64,000 bases of DNA from assembly GCF_021916785.1 (NCBI RefSeq), contig NZ_JAKCFC010000009.1:124001-188000 (forward strand), read 5' to 3'. The notes beneath the pieces were generated by a model that worked only from the letters and a program-made list of their open reading frames with translations, had not been told where the DNA came from and made no database searches. Position numbers and translations under genes: made by a program. Below, in pieces: positions 8,846-18,664 of this stretch. This DNA is from Mycolicibacterium lacusdiani (GTDB taxonomy: Bacteria > Actinomycetota > Actinomycetes > Mycobacteriales > Mycobacteriaceae). Positions within the stretch are counted from its first letter, which is position 1. Each line of letters opens with the position of its first letter.

Positions 8846-9600
<755 letters not shown>

Positions 9601-9623
9601 ACACTGGCGAAAGGAAACCAACA

Positions 9624-10469
9624 GTGTCGAACAAGGCGATGTCGAAGAATCAGTCCCGCAGAATCCGGGTGGCCGCCGTCGTGGCGATCGCCGCCGCGTT
9701 GCCGCTGTCGCTCACCGCGTGCGGTGGCGGTGGCGGCGGGAGCGACGAGGGCAAGATCGTGATCGGCACGAAGTTCGATCAGCCGGGCCTCGGCATGAAG
9801 AACCCCGACGGCACGATGAGCGGTTTCGACGTCGACGTGGCGACCTACGTCGCGCAGCAGCTCGGCTACAAGCCCGAGGACATCGAGTGGAAGGAATCGC
9901 CCTCGAGCCAGCGCGAGACGCTGATCCAGAACGATCAGGTCGAGTTCATCGCCGCCACCTACTCGATCACCGACGCGCGCAAGGAGAAGGTGTCCTTCGC
10001 GGGCCCGTACCTGGTGACGGGTCAGAGCCTGCTGGTCAAGGCCGACAACACCGACATCACCGGCAAGGACTCGCTGGCCAACAACAAGAAGCTGTGCTCG
10101 GTGTCCGGGTCGACGCCCGCGCAGAAGATCAAGGACGAGTTCCCCAGCGTCCAGCTCCAGCAGTACGACACCTACTCGGCGTGCATCGAGGCGCTCAAGA
10201 ACGGCGCGATCGACGCGGTGACCACCGACGAGGTCATCCTCGCCGGCTACGCCGCGCAGACCCCGGGTGCGTTCAAGCTGGTCGGTCAGCCGTTCTCGGA
10301 GGAGAACTACGGCATCGGCCTCAAGAAGGACGACACCGAGCTGCAGACCAAGATCAACGACGCGCTGACCAAGATGGAGTCCGACGGCGCGTGGAAGGCC
10401 GCGTTCGAGAAGAACCTCGGACCGGCGGGCATCCAGGTCCCGTCGCCGCCGGCGATCGCCAAGAACTGA
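9624..10469 (+). CDS. gluB: Glutamate-type ABC transporter substrate-binding lipoprotein
   Basis: 281 residues starting at GTG 9624 (AAAGGAAA just upstream). A lipoprotein signal peptide ends at the lipobox LTAC, so Cys33 would be acylated and anchor the protein outside the membrane. The mature part is a family 3 solute-binding protein (GFDVDVATYVAQQLG, then FAGPYLVTGQSLLV, VSGSTPAQKI, DAVTTDE). Its place between the ATPase and two permeases supports glutamate or aspartate uptake; the exact ligand is inferred. Confidence 0.88.
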   Translation: MSNKAMSKNQSRRIRVAAVVAIAAALPLSLTACGGGGGGSDEGKIVIGTKFDQPGLGMKNPDGTMSGFDVDVATYVAQQLGYKPEDIEWKESPSSQRETLIQNDQVEFIAATYSITDARKEKVSFAGPYLVTGQSLLVKADNTDITGKDSLANNKKLCSVSGSTPAQKIKDEFPSVQLQQYDTYSACIEALKNGAIDAVTTDEVILAGYAAQTPGAFKLVGQPFSEENYGIGLKKDDTELQTKINDALTKMESDGAWKAAFEKNLGPAGIQVPSPPAIAKN

Positions 10470-10507
10470 CCGGACCGGCGAACTGAGAGGGAGTCAGCGG
10501 AGTCCAC

Positions 10508-11188
10508 GTGGAGGTCTTCTCCGAGTATCGCGGCCAGATCTTCGAGGCGTTCTGGACCACGATTCAGTTGACGGTGTTCTCGGCCGTGGGTGCGTTGATC
10601 CTCGGCACGGTGCTGGCGGGCATGCGCCTGTCCCCCGTGCCGATGCTCAACTGGCTCGGGACGTCGTACGTCAACGTGGTCCGGAACACTCCGCTGACCC
10701 TGATCATCCTGTTCTGTTCGTTCGGTTTGTCGCAGACGCTGGGCATCACGCTGGTCGACTCGCAGTCGACGACGTCGATCGAGGACGGCAACTTCCGGCT
10801 CGCGGTGCTGGGGTTGACGGTATACACGGCGTCGTTCGTCTGCGAGACGATCCGCTCGGGGGTGAACACCGTGCCGCTGGGTCAGGCCGAGGCGGCCCGC
10901 TCGCTCGGGTTCACCTTCGGCCAAAACCTGCGAATGATCCTGCTGCCCCAGGCCTTTCGCGCGGTACTCATCCCGATGGGCTCGGTGCTGATCGCGCTGA
11001 CGAAGAACACGACGATCGCCTCGGCGATCGGCGTGGCTGAAGCGGCGTTGCTCATGAAGGAGATGATCGAGAACACCGCGGCGCTGCTGATCATCGGCGT
11101 GATCTTCGCCCTCGGGTTCATGGTGCTGACGCTGCCGATGGGCTTGGTGTTCGGGTGGTTGGGGAAGAAGTACGCGGTGAGCCAGTGA
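10508..11188 (+). CDS. gluC: Glutamate-type ABC transporter permease
   Basis: 226-residue inner-membrane permease of the HisMQ family with several transmembrane segments and the EAA-loop motif near GQAEAARSLGFTFGQNLRMILLPQ, which contacts the ATPase. Its stop overlaps the gluD GTG by four bases. Confidence 0.88.
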   Translation: MEVFSEYRGQIFEAFWTTIQLTVFSAVGALILGTVLAGMRLSPVPMLNWLGTSYVNVVRNTPLTLIILFCSFGLSQTLGITLVDSQSTTSIEDGNFRLAVLGLTVYTASFVCETIRSGVNTVPLGQAEAARSLGFTFGQNLRMILLPQAFRAVLIPMGSVLIALTKNTTIASAIGVAEAALLMKEMIENTAALLIIGVIFALGFMVLTLPMGLVFGWLGKKYAVSQ

Positions 11189-12066
11189 ACTCCTCCTCGG
11201 TCCTCTTCGACGCCCCTGGGCCGCGCGCGCGGATGCGCAACCGGGTGGTCACGGCCGTCACGGTCGTCATCCTCCTGGTGATCGCCTGGCTGGTGTACTC
11301 GCAGCTGAGCGCCAAGGGGCAGCTCGATTCCGCGAAGTGGGAACCGTTCCTCACTCCGGAGCTGTGGACCACCTACGTCCTGCCGGGCATCGAGGGCACG
11401 CTCACGGCGGCGGTAGTGTCGATCGTCCTGGCCATGGTGCTGGGCTTCGTGCTGGGCGTGGGCCGGATGTCGACGCACCGTCCGCTGCGGTGGTTCTGCT
11501 CGGTGATCGTCGAGTTCTTCCGCGCGATCCCGGTGCTGATCATGATGATCTTCGCGTACTTCCTGTACGCGCTCTACGACGTGTTCCCCGGGCAGTACCT
11601 GGCGCTGGCAGGCGTGATCACCGGCCTGACGTTGTACAACGGCGCGGTGATCGCCGAGATCGTCCGCGCCGGGGTGAATGCCCTGCCTCGCGGGCAGGCC
11701 GAGGCCGCCTCGGCGCTCGGCCTGCAGTGGGGCCAGACCATGCGGGCGATCCTGCTGCCGCAGGCGATCACGTCGATGCTCCCGGTGCTGGTGTCGCAGA
11801 TGGTGGTCGTGCTGAAGGACACCGCGATCGGCTACCAGATCACGTTCGTCGAGATGGTGCGCCAGGGCACGGTGGTCGGATCCTCCTACGGCAACTACAT
11901 TCCCGCGCTCATCGTGATAGCGCTGCTGATGATCGCCGCCAACTTCGGGTTGTCGGCTCTGGCTACCCGACTGGAGCGCCGGATGCGCCGGTCGCGTCGC
12001 GGGCCCGCCCCGTTGCACACCGACGCCGTGGAGCAGGAAGGCGCTCCGGGGGCCAAGGCCGTGTGA
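11185..12066 (+). CDS. gluD: Glutamate-type ABC transporter permease
   Basis: 293 residues, second HisMQ-family permease, with the EAA loop GQAEAASALGLQWGQTMRAI and an arginine-rich C-terminal tail. The GTG at 11185 is preferred over an upstream ATG (11155) because it makes the GTGA overlap with gluC. The stop overlaps the next ATG by one base. Confidence 0.87.
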   Translation: MNSSSVLFDAPGPRARMRNRVVTAVTVVILLVIAWLVYSQLSAKGQLDSAKWEPFLTPELWTTYVLPGIEGTLTAAVVSIVLAMVLGFVLGVGRMSTHRPLRWFCSVIVEFFRAIPVLIMMIFAYFLYALYDVFPGQYLALAGVITGLTLYNGAVIAEIVRAGVNALPRGQAEAASALGLQWGQTMRAILLPQAITSMLPVLVSQMVVVLKDTAIGYQITFVEMVRQGTVVGSSYGNYIPALIVIALLMIAANFGLSALATRLERRMRRSRRGPAPLHTDAVEQEGAPGAKAV

Positions 12067-12470
12067 TGCGGGTTTCCGCGCTGGAAATCCTGCCCGAGTG
12101 GGCGTTGCGCGACGTCGTCGACCTCATGGTCCGCCTCATCGAGGCCTGCGGCGCGGTCGTCATCATGATCGGCGCGGTCGTCGCGATCACGAAGTTCGCC
12201 GTCGCGCTGGTACGCCGCGACATCAATCAGTTCTCGTCGGTGCGGTTGTCCCTGGCGCGGTTCTTGGTGCTGGGCCTGGAGTTTCAGCTCGCTGCGGACG
12301 TGCTGCGGACCGCGATCTCGCCGTCGTTCGAGGAGATCGGCAAGCTGGCGGCGATCGCCGCGATCCGTACGGTGCTGAACTACTTCCTCAACCGCGAGAT
12401 CGCGCAGGAGCAACGCGAGATCGCGTTGCTCGAGCACGAGCGGCCGCCGGATCCCGCCCCGCGGCCATGA
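12066..12470 (+). CDS. DUF1622-type membrane protein
   Basis: 134 residues with a transmembrane segment (AVVIMIGAVVAITKFAVALV) followed by RLSLARFLVLGLEFQLAADVLRT, a pattern I associate with DUF1622 proteins, and a charged C-terminus. It is fused to the gluABCD operon by a one-base TGATG overlap. Function unknown. Confidence 0.75.
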   Translation: MRVSALEILPEWALRDVVDLMVRLIEACGAVVIMIGAVVAITKFAVALVRRDINQFSSVRLSLARFLVLGLEFQLAADVLRTAISPSFEEIGKLAAIAAIRTVLNYFLNREIAQEQREIALLEHERPPDPAPRP

Positions 12471-12754
12471 CCGTCACCGACGTCTCGTGGATCATCGCGG
12501 CCGCCGGGATCGTGGTCGCGATCGCCGGGCTCCTCGTCTTCCGCCAGCCGTTGATCGCGCTGCGGGTCATGCTCGAATTGTTCACCGCGGCAGGGCTGCT
12601 GCGGTTGAGTGTCGACCTGTCCTGGGAGTCGATCGCCGGAGTCGCCGTGCTGATCGCGGTGCGTCGACTGGTGACGCGGAGCTTGGCAGCGGACTTCGCC
12701 GCCGGCTTCGCTACACCATTCGGCGTTCGCGCTCGCCGGCCAGTGCGACCTTGA
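12467..12754 (+). CDS. Small membrane protein, unknown
   Basis: 95 residues with two or three hydrophobic segments (WIIAAAGIVVAIAGLLVF, then LIALRVMLELFTAAGLLRL and ESIAGVAVLIAVRRLV). The ATG overlaps the preceding stop (ATGA). Its last 44 bases overlap the 3' end of convergent recX. Overlap-coupled with the DUF1622 gene, so the two may act together; no function can be assigned. Confidence 0.65.
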   Translation: MTVTDVSWIIAAAGIVVAIAGLLVFRQPLIALRVMLELFTAAGLLRLSVDLSWESIAGVAVLIAVRRLVTRSLAADFAAGFATPFGVRARRPVRP

Positions 12755-13256
12755 CCACGTCCAAGGCCATCGACTGGTTGTAGCCGCGGCGGGCGAGCAT
12801 GCCGACCAGCCGCCGAATCAGCTTCGTCTCCTCGGCGTCGTCGTCGAGGCGCGCGCGCCGGAGCTTGTCGGCGACGAGTTGCTCGGCACGCGTGCGTTCG
12901 GCGTCGGCGCCGATCTCGGCCAAGGCGCCGGCGATCACGTCCTCGTCCACACCCTTGGTGCGCAGTTCGGCCGCGAGTGCGCGCTTACCCTTGCCGGCGT
13001 GGACCGTTCGGGATCGCACCCACTGTTCGGCGAAGTCCTCGTCGTCGATGAGTCCGACGTCGGCCAGCCGGTCGAGCACCCGTGCGTTCACGTCGTCGGG
13101 GAAGCCACGCTTCTCCAGGCGGCCGGCCAGCTCGGCCCGCGTACGGGCCCTCGCAGTGAGCAGGCGCAGGCAATGCGCCCGCGCCTGCTCTTCGCGGGAA
13201 GCCGAATCCGTCTCCGGTGACTCAGAAGTCGACGGGGGCGGGCAGGGCTTCGACAT
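12711..13256 (-). CDS. recX: RecA regulatory protein RecX
   Basis: 181 residues; RecX binds RecA filaments and limits their activity. It shows the repeated three-helix RecX units (AGRLEKRGFPDDVNARVLDRLADVGLIDDEDFAEQWVRSR split over two helices). Its start lies inside recA, overlapping by 35 bases, as I recall for M. tuberculosis, so it is co-expressed with recA. Confidence 0.94.
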   Translation of the reverse strand: MSKPCPPPSTSESPETDSASREEQARAHCLRLLTARARTRAELAGRLEKRGFPDDVNARVLDRLADVGLIDDEDFAEQWVRSRTVHAGKGKRALAAELRTKGVDEDVIAGALAEIGADAERTRAEQLVADKLRRARLDDDAEETKLIRRLVGMLARRGYNQSMALDVVKVALAGERERRMV

Positions 13257-14274
13257 TGCTCTTGTCGTCCGTCAGCACGGCTCCGATGCCGAGCTTCTCC
13301 TTGATCTTCTTCTCGACCTCGTCGGCGATCTCGGGATTCTCGAGCAGGAAGTTGCGGGCGTTCTCCTTGCCCTGACCGAGTTGCTCACCGTCGTAGGTGA
13401 ACCAGGACCCGGACTTGCGGATGAACCCGTGCTCGACGCCCATGTCGATCAGCGAGCCCTCCTTGGAGATGCCCTTGCCGTAGAGGATGTCGAACTCGGC
13501 CTGCTTGAACGGCGGCGCCATCTTGTTCTTGACGATCTTGCAGCGGGTGCGGTTGCCCACCGCGTCCGTACCGTCCTTCAGCGTTTCGATGCGGCGCACG
13601 TCCAGGCGCACGGAGGCGTAGAACTTCAAGGCCTTGCCGCCCGTGGTGGTCTCGGGCGAACCGAACATCACGCCGATCTTCTCGCGCAGCTGGTTGATGA
13701 AGATCGCCGTCGTGTTCGAGTTGCTCAGGGCTCCAGTGATCTTGCGGAGCGCCTGGCTCATCAGACGGGCCTGCAGGCCGACGTGGCTGTCACCCATCTC
13801 GCCCTCGATCTCCGCGCGCGGGACCAACGCGGCCACCGAGTCGATGACCAGGATGTCCAGTGCGCCGGACCGGATCAGCATGTCGGCGATCTCCAGCGCC
13901 TGCTCACCGGTGTCGGGCTGGGACACCAGCAGGGAGTCGGTGTCGACGCCCAGCTTCTTGGCGTAGTCGGGATCGAGCGCGTGCTCGGCGTCGATGAACG
14001 CCGCGATGCCGCCGGCCGCCTGCGCGTTGGCGACGGCGTGCAGGGCCACGGTGGTCTTACCCGATGACTCCGGGCCGTAGATCTCGACGACGCGGCCACG
14101 GGGCAGACCTCCGATGCCCAGGGCGACGTCGAGGGCGATCGACCCGGTCGGGATGACCGATATCGGTGCGCGCACTTCGTCGCCGAGGCGCATCACCGAG
14201 CCCTTGCCGTGACTCTTCTCGATCTGAGCGAGGGCGAGCCCGAGTGCCTTCTCGCGGTCGGGGGCTTGCGGCAT
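13222..14274 (-). CDS. recA: Recombinase RecA
   Basis: 350 residues, full length with no intein (unlike M. tuberculosis RecA). The P-loop GPESSGKTT, the L2 region and the acidic C-terminus are present. RecA catalyses strand exchange and triggers LexA self-cleavage. The ATG at 14274 (MPQAPDREKALGLA) is the family start. Upstream lie a LexA-type SOS box and a PafBC/RecA-NDp type promoter, so induction by DNA damage through two routes is expected. Confidence 0.98.
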   Translation of the reverse strand: MPQAPDREKALGLALAQIEKSHGKGSVMRLGDEVRAPISVIPTGSIALDVALGIGGLPRGRVVEIYGPESSGKTTVALHAVANAQAAGGIAAFIDAEHALDPDYAKKLGVDTDSLLVSQPDTGEQALEIADMLIRSGALDILVIDSVAALVPRAEIEGEMGDSHVGLQARLMSQALRKITGALSNSNTTAIFINQLREKIGVMFGSPETTTGGKALKFYASVRLDVRRIETLKDGTDAVGNRTRCKIVKNKMAPPFKQAEFDILYGKGISKEGSLIDMGVEHGFIRKSGSWFTYDGEQLGQGKENARNFLLENPEIADEVEKKIKEKLGIGAVLTDDKSNVEALPAPVDF

Positions 14275-14327
14275 GGTGTTTCTCCGTCCTGGTGGGTTTT
14301 CGATCGGTTTCCGATCGGTTGGCCGCG

Positions 14328-14350
14328 ACGTTAGGGGAGGCCACCGACAA
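14328..14350 (-). promoter_or_regulatory. RecA-NDp (PafBC-type) DNA-damage promoter of recA
   Basis: On the minus strand TTGTCGGTG (14350-14342), then exactly 8 bases, then TAACGT (14333-14328). This fits the published mycobacterial motif tTGTCRgtg-N8-TAnnnT used by the LexA-independent, PafBC-dependent damage response. It lies 54 bases upstream of the recA start. Confidence 0.85.
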
Positions 14351-14379
14351 GTCCCGCGTTCGAACGATTCCCACAGTAG

Positions 14380-14395
14380 ACGAACACGTGTTCGA
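14380..14395. promoter_or_regulatory. LexA-binding SOS box upstream of recA
   Basis: ACGAACACGTGTTCGA contains the perfect palindrome CGAAC-ACGT-GTTCG and matches the mycobacterial SOS consensus TCGAAC-N4-GTTCGA except for the first base. Confidence 0.88.
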
Positions 14396-14531
14396 TTCAA
14401 GCTGACACGCCGATCACCCGGCACGCACCGAATCCGACCGAGTCGTCGCCGACGGAGTTGTGCATCTTTGCCCGCCGGATCGCCCGACGCGTCCTATCGT
14501 GAGAATCACCGAAGCCCAGAGCGGGGCAGAC

Positions 14532-14861
14532 ATGCACGAGATGGCGTTGACCCAGAGTCTTGTCGAGGCAGTGTGCGAGCACGCCGCAGGTCGTCGCGTG
14601 CACAGCGTCACGTTGGAGGTCGGGGCGCTGTGCGCTGTCGCGCCCGCCGCGATGTCGTTCTGCTTCGAACTGGCAGTGGAGGGCACCGTCGCCGACGGTG
14701 CCCGACTCGATCTCGACATCCGCCCCGGCGCGGGCCACTGCCGTACCTGCGACACCCACCTCGACCTGACGGACACGATCTTGCTGTGTCCCTGCGGCAG
14801 CGCCGACGTCGAGGTACTCGCCGGCCGGGACCTGCGGATCCTTTCGATGGAAGTGAGCTGA
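14532..14861 (+). CDS. hypA: Hydrogenase nickel-insertion protein HypA
   Basis: 109 residues. HypA delivers nickel to the hydrogenase large subunit with HypB. The N-terminal Met-His-Glu nickel site is intact (MHEMALTQSLVEAV), which fixes the start at 14532. The zinc-binding region has CRTC and then CPC rather than the usual second CxxC. First gene of the hydrogenase cluster, one base before hypB. Confidence 0.9.
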   Translation: MHEMALTQSLVEAVCEHAAGRRVHSVTLEVGALCAVAPAAMSFCFELAVEGTVADGARLDLDIRPGAGHCRTCDTHLDLTDTILLCPCGSADVEVLAGRDLRILSMEVS

Positions 14862-14862
14862 C

Positions 14863-15636
14863 ATGTGCGCGACCTGCGGCTGCGGTGATGACGGTGCGAC
14901 CGTCACGATCGCCGGAGAACCACCCGTTCCGGGCCATCACCACGACCACGACCACCACGACCACCCGCATTCCCACGACGGCCAACGCGAGACGGTCTCG
15001 CTCGAGCAGCGGGTGCTGGCAAAGAACGATCGACTCGCCCAGCAAAACCGGGACTGGCTCGCCCACCGCGACATCGCGGCGTTCAACCTCACCAGCTCAC
15101 CCGGCGCGGGTAAGACCACCCTGCTCGAGCGCACCATCGGAGACCTCCGTGGCCGCACCCCCATCGCGGTCATCGAGGGCGACCAGGAAACGCTGCTCGA
15201 CGCGGAACGAATCCAGGCCACCGGATGCCGGGCCGTTCAGATCAACACTGGACCCGGCTGCCACCTCGACGCCGCGATGGTGCGAACCGCACTCGACGCC
15301 CTCGGTCCCGAGCCCGCCACTCTGCTGTTCATCGAAAACGTCGGAAATCTGGTGTGCCCAGCGATGTTCGACCTCGGCGAGCGCGCAATGGTGGTGATCA
15401 TCTCCGTCACCGAGGGCGCCGACAAGCCGCTGAAGTACCCGCACATGTTCGCCGCGGCCAAGCTGGTTCTGATCAACAAGGTCGACCTACTGCCCTACGT
15501 CGACTTCGACCTCGACGTCTGCACTGCCAACGCCCGCTCGGTCAACCCACGCGTCGACGTCCTCCCGGTGTCCGCCACGACGGGCCAGGGCGTCGCATTC
15601 TGGTACCAGTGGATCGACGATACCGTCAAGGTTTGA
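14863..15636 (+). CDS. hypB: Hydrogenase maturation GTPase HypB
   Basis: 257 residues. An N-terminal Cys cluster (CATCGCG) is followed by a histidine-rich stretch (HHHDHDHHDHPHSH) that can store nickel, then a G domain with P-loop SSPGAGKTT, a metal-site GC-H pair (TGPGCHLD) and NKVD. It hydrolyses GTP during nickel transfer to the large subunit. Confidence 0.94.
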   Translation: MCATCGCGDDGATVTIAGEPPVPGHHHDHDHHDHPHSHDGQRETVSLEQRVLAKNDRLAQQNRDWLAHRDIAAFNLTSSPGAGKTTLLERTIGDLRGRTPIAVIEGDQETLLDAERIQATGCRAVQINTGPGCHLDAAMVRTALDALGPEPATLLFIENVGNLVCPAMFDLGERAMVVIISVTEGADKPLKYPHMFAAAKLVLINKVDLLPYVDFDLDVCTANARSVNPRVDVLPVSATTGQGVAFWYQWIDDTVKV

Positions 15637-15774
15637 CCGGATGGGATTTGTCACAGTTTTCCGTTGACTCTGCTGTGTGCGGCGAGTAAACCGAGAACTA
15701 GCGACGCGTAAGTGGGCCGAAGGGCGACTCCTACGCCGCAGGAACCACTCAGCCCGGTTCCGGGAAGCTGCAGC

Positions 15775-16830
15775 ATGCCAACCGAAGCTGCCATCAAAGC
15801 GGAAGAAACACTGATCCACGTTCTCTGGATCAACGCCGGTCTCAGTTGTGACGGCGATTCCGTGGCCTTGACAGGAGCCACTCAACCAAGCATCGAGGAG
15901 ATCGCGCTCGGAGCCCTACCCGGATTGCCCCAGGTCGCAGTGCACTGGCCGCTCATCGACTTCGAATGCGGGCCCTCGGGCGGTGCGGACGACTTCCTGC
16001 AGTGGTTCTTCAAGGCCGACCGCGGAGAGCTGGAGCCCTTCGTGCTGGTCGTGGAGGGCTCGATCCCCAACGAGAAGCTGCACGAGGAGGGGTACTGGAG
16101 CGGGTTCGGCAACGACCCGGCGACCGACCAGCCGATCACCACCAGCGAATGGCTCGACAGACTCGCCCCGAAGGCGACGGCGATCGTCGCCGTGGGCACA
16201 TGCGCGACCTACGGCGGCATTCACGCCATGGCGGGCAATCCTACGGGGGCGATGGGGGTGCCCGACTACCTCGGCTGGGATTGGAAGAGCAAGGCGGGTA
16301 TTCCGATCGTCTGCGTACCCGGCTGTCCCGTCCAGGGGGACAACCTCTCCGAGACGTTGACGTACCTGCTGTACATGGCCACCGGTCAGGCACCGATGAT
16401 TCCACTCGACGAGGCGCTGCGCCCGCAGTGGCTCTTCGGAATGACGGTGCACGAGGGGTGTGACCGGGCCGGCTACTACGAACAGGGCGACTTTGCCACG
16501 GAGTATGGATCGCCGAAATGCATTGTCAAGCTTGGGTGTTGGGGACCGGTAGTGAAGTGCAACGTGCCGAAGCGAGGGTGGATCAACGGCGTCGGCGGCT
16601 GCCCCAACGTCGGCGGCATCTGCATCGGATGCACGATGCCGGGGTTCCCGGACAAGTTCATGCCGTTCATGGACGAGCCGCCCGGGGGGAAGCTCTCGAC
16701 CTCCGCGTCCGGTGTCTACGGATCGGTGGTCCGGAATCTCCGCCACATCACTCGACGCACCCTCGACAAGGAACCGAAATGGCGCCATCCGGGCAAGGAA
16801 CTGACCACAGGAGCGACGCGCACCTGGTAG
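15775..16830 (+). CDS. hhyS: Group 1h [NiFe]-hydrogenase small subunit
   Basis: 351 residues carrying three Fe-S clusters that pass electrons from H2. The proximal-cluster motif, usually CxxC, reads C25-D-G-D28, with the other ligands at C143 (GTCATYGG) and C184 (PGCPVQGD); an Asp ligand is the mark of the oxygen-tolerant group 1h enzymes. Distal ligands: H226, C229, C249, C255. Medial region has C262, C276, C283, C286, so a four-Cys cluster. There is no twin-arginine signal and no C-terminal membrane anchor, so the enzyme should face the cytoplasm. A weak TTGACT (15664) lies in the 138-base gap after hypB. These enzymes scavenge atmospheric H2 during starvation. Position beside recA matches M. 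smegmatis Hhy from memory. Confidence 0.93.
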   Translation: MPTEAAIKAEETLIHVLWINAGLSCDGDSVALTGATQPSIEEIALGALPGLPQVAVHWPLIDFECGPSGGADDFLQWFFKADRGELEPFVLVVEGSIPNEKLHEEGYWSGFGNDPATDQPITTSEWLDRLAPKATAIVAVGTCATYGGIHAMAGNPTGAMGVPDYLGWDWKSKAGIPIVCVPGCPVQGDNLSETLTYLLYMATGQAPMIPLDEALRPQWLFGMTVHEGCDRAGYYEQGDFATEYGSPKCIVKLGCWGPVVKCNVPKRGWINGVGGCPNVGGICIGCTMPGFPDKFMPFMDEPPGGKLSTSASGVYGSVVRNLRHITRRTLDKEPKWRHPGKELTTGATRTW

Positions 16831-16861
16831 GTGCGCCTCGCATGGAAGGGCAGAAACCCAA

Positions 16862-18661
16862 ATGACAACCACCGCTCCCGGACCTCAGCACACGAAGAGC
16901 GATCCGAGCACCCTCGTCGACATGTCGTGGGATCCGATCACCAGGATCGTCGGCAGCCTGGGCATCTACACGAAGATCGACTTCGAGAACCGCGAGGTCG
17001 TCGAATGCCACAGCACCTCATCGATCTTCCGGGGTTACTCGATCTTCATGAAGGGCAAGGACCCTCGCGACGCCCACTTCATCACCAGCCGCATCTGCGG
17101 CATCTGCGGCGACAACCACGCGACGTGTTCGTGCTATGCGCAGAACATGGCGTACGGCGTGAAGCCGCCGCACCTTGGCGAGTGGATCGTCAACCTCGGA
17201 GAAGCCGCGGAATACATGTTCGACCACAACATCTTCCAGGAGAACCTCGTCGGGGTCGACTACTGCGAGAAGATGGTGTCCGAGACCAATCCCAGCGTCC
17301 TGGCCAAGGCGGAGAACACGCTCGCGCCGCACTCCGACGCACACGGCTACCGGACCGTCGCCGACATCATGCGCGCGCTCAACCCGTTCACCGGCGAGTT
17401 CTACCGTGAGGCGCTCGTCGTCAGTCGGTGGACGCGGGAGATGTTCTGCCTCATGGAGGGTCGCCACGTACATCCCTCCACGCTGTATCCGGGCGGCGTC
17501 GGAACGGTCGCCACGATTCAGCTGATGACCGACTACATCACGCGACTCATGCGCTACGTCGAGTTCATGAAGAAGGTCGTCCCGATGCACGACGACCTGT
17601 TCGACTTCTTCTACGAGGCGCTGCCCGGTTACGAGCTGGTGGGGTTGCGGCGCACGCTGCTCGGCTGCTGGGGCTCGTTCCAGGATCCCGAGTACTGCAA
17701 CTTCGCGTACGAGGACATGGAGCAGTGGGGCGACAAGATGTTCGTCACCCCCGGTGTGGTGGTGGACGGCAAGCTGGTCACCCACTCGCTGGTCGACATC
17801 AACCTCGGCATCCGGATCTTGCTGGGCAGCAGCTATTACGACGACTGGACCGATCAGGAGATGTTCGTCGAGAAGGACCCGCTCGGCAATCCGGTCGACC
17901 GGCGGCATCCCTGGAACCAGCACACCAACCCCAAGCCGCAGAAACGCGACATGGAGGACAAGTACAGCTGGGTAATGTCGCCGCGCTGGTTCGACGGCAA
18001 GGATCACCTGGCCCTCGATACGGGCGGTGGTCCGCTGGCCAGGTTGTGGTCGACCGCGCTGGCAGGTCTGGTCGACGCCGGCGGCTATGTCGTGTCGACG
18101 GGGCACAGCGTGCAGATCAACCTGCCGAAGACCGCGCTGAAGGGCCCGGTGTCGTTCGAGTGGAAGATCCCCGAGTACGGCAGCAACACTCTCGAACGCA
18201 ACCGTGCGCGCAGCTACTTCCAGGCCTACGCTGCGGCGTGCGCCCTGCACTTCGCGGAGAAGGCGCTGGTGGAGATCCGTGCCGGCCGCACCAAGACCTG
18301 GGAGAAGTTTACGGTGCCCGACGAGGCCATCGGGTGCGGCTTCACCGAGGCGGTGCGCGGCGTTCTCAGCCACCACATGGTGATTCGGGACGGCAAGATC
18401 GCGAACTACCATCCCTATCCACCGACCCCCTGGAACGCCAACCCCCGGGACAGTTACGGGACACCGGGGCCGTATGAGGACGCGGTGCAGGGCCAGCCCA
18501 TCTTCGAGGAGAACGGGCGTGACGACTTCAAGGGCATCGACATCATGCGGACGGTCCGCAGCTTCGACCCCTGCCTGCCGTGCGGGGTGCACATGTACCT
18601 CGGCGACGGGAAGACTATCGAGAAATTGCACTCACCGACACAATCCGTGACCGGGGAGTGA
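16862..18661 (+). CDS. hhyL: Group 1h [NiFe]-hydrogenase large subunit
   Basis: 599 residues holding the NiFe active site. The N-terminal ligand motif RICGICGDNH is at residues 77-86 and the C-terminal motif DPCLPCGVH at about 569-577. A 22-residue tail follows the final His and should be cut off by the endopeptidase encoded at 22482. It lies 31 bases after the small subunit. Partners: HypA-F for cofactor assembly, and the redox protein encoded next. Confidence 0.95.
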   Translation: MTTTAPGPQHTKSDPSTLVDMSWDPITRIVGSLGIYTKIDFENREVVECHSTSSIFRGYSIFMKGKDPRDAHFITSRICGICGDNHATCSCYAQNMAYGVKPPHLGEWIVNLGEAAEYMFDHNIFQENLVGVDYCEKMVSETNPSVLAKAENTLAPHSDAHGYRTVADIMRALNPFTGEFYREALVVSRWTREMFCLMEGRHVHPSTLYPGGVGTVATIQLMTDYITRLMRYVEFMKKVVPMHDDLFDFFYEALPGYELVGLRRTLLGCWGSFQDPEYCNFAYEDMEQWGDKMFVTPGVVVDGKLVTHSLVDINLGIRILLGSSYYDDWTDQEMFVEKDPLGNPVDRRHPWNQHTNPKPQKRDMEDKYSWVMSPRWFDGKDHLALDTGGGPLARLWSTALAGLVDAGGYVVSTGHSVQINLPKTALKGPVSFEWKIPEYGSNTLERNRARSYFQAYAAACALHFAEKALVEIRAGRTKTWEKFTVPDEAIGCGFTEAVRGVLSHHMVIRDGKIANYHPYPPTPWNANPRDSYGTPGPYEDAVQGQPIFEENGRDDFKGIDIMRTVRSFDPCLPCGVHMYLGDGKTIEKLHSPTQSVTGE

Positions 18662-18664
18662 CAC

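Noticed and set aside
13222..14274. Intein in RecA
   Set aside because: The coding region is 350 codons and runs through the P-loop and downstream motifs without interruption.
15664..15692. Sigma-70-type promoter before the hydrogenase small subunit
   Set aside because: TTGACT is good, but the hexamer 17 bases later (TAAACC) lacks the final T, and another spacing is no better. Too weak to list as a feature.
15775..18661. Group 2a (Huc-type) hydrogenase
   Set aside because: The Asp ligand in the small subunit and the location beside recA fit group 1h; no Huc-type neighbours are present.
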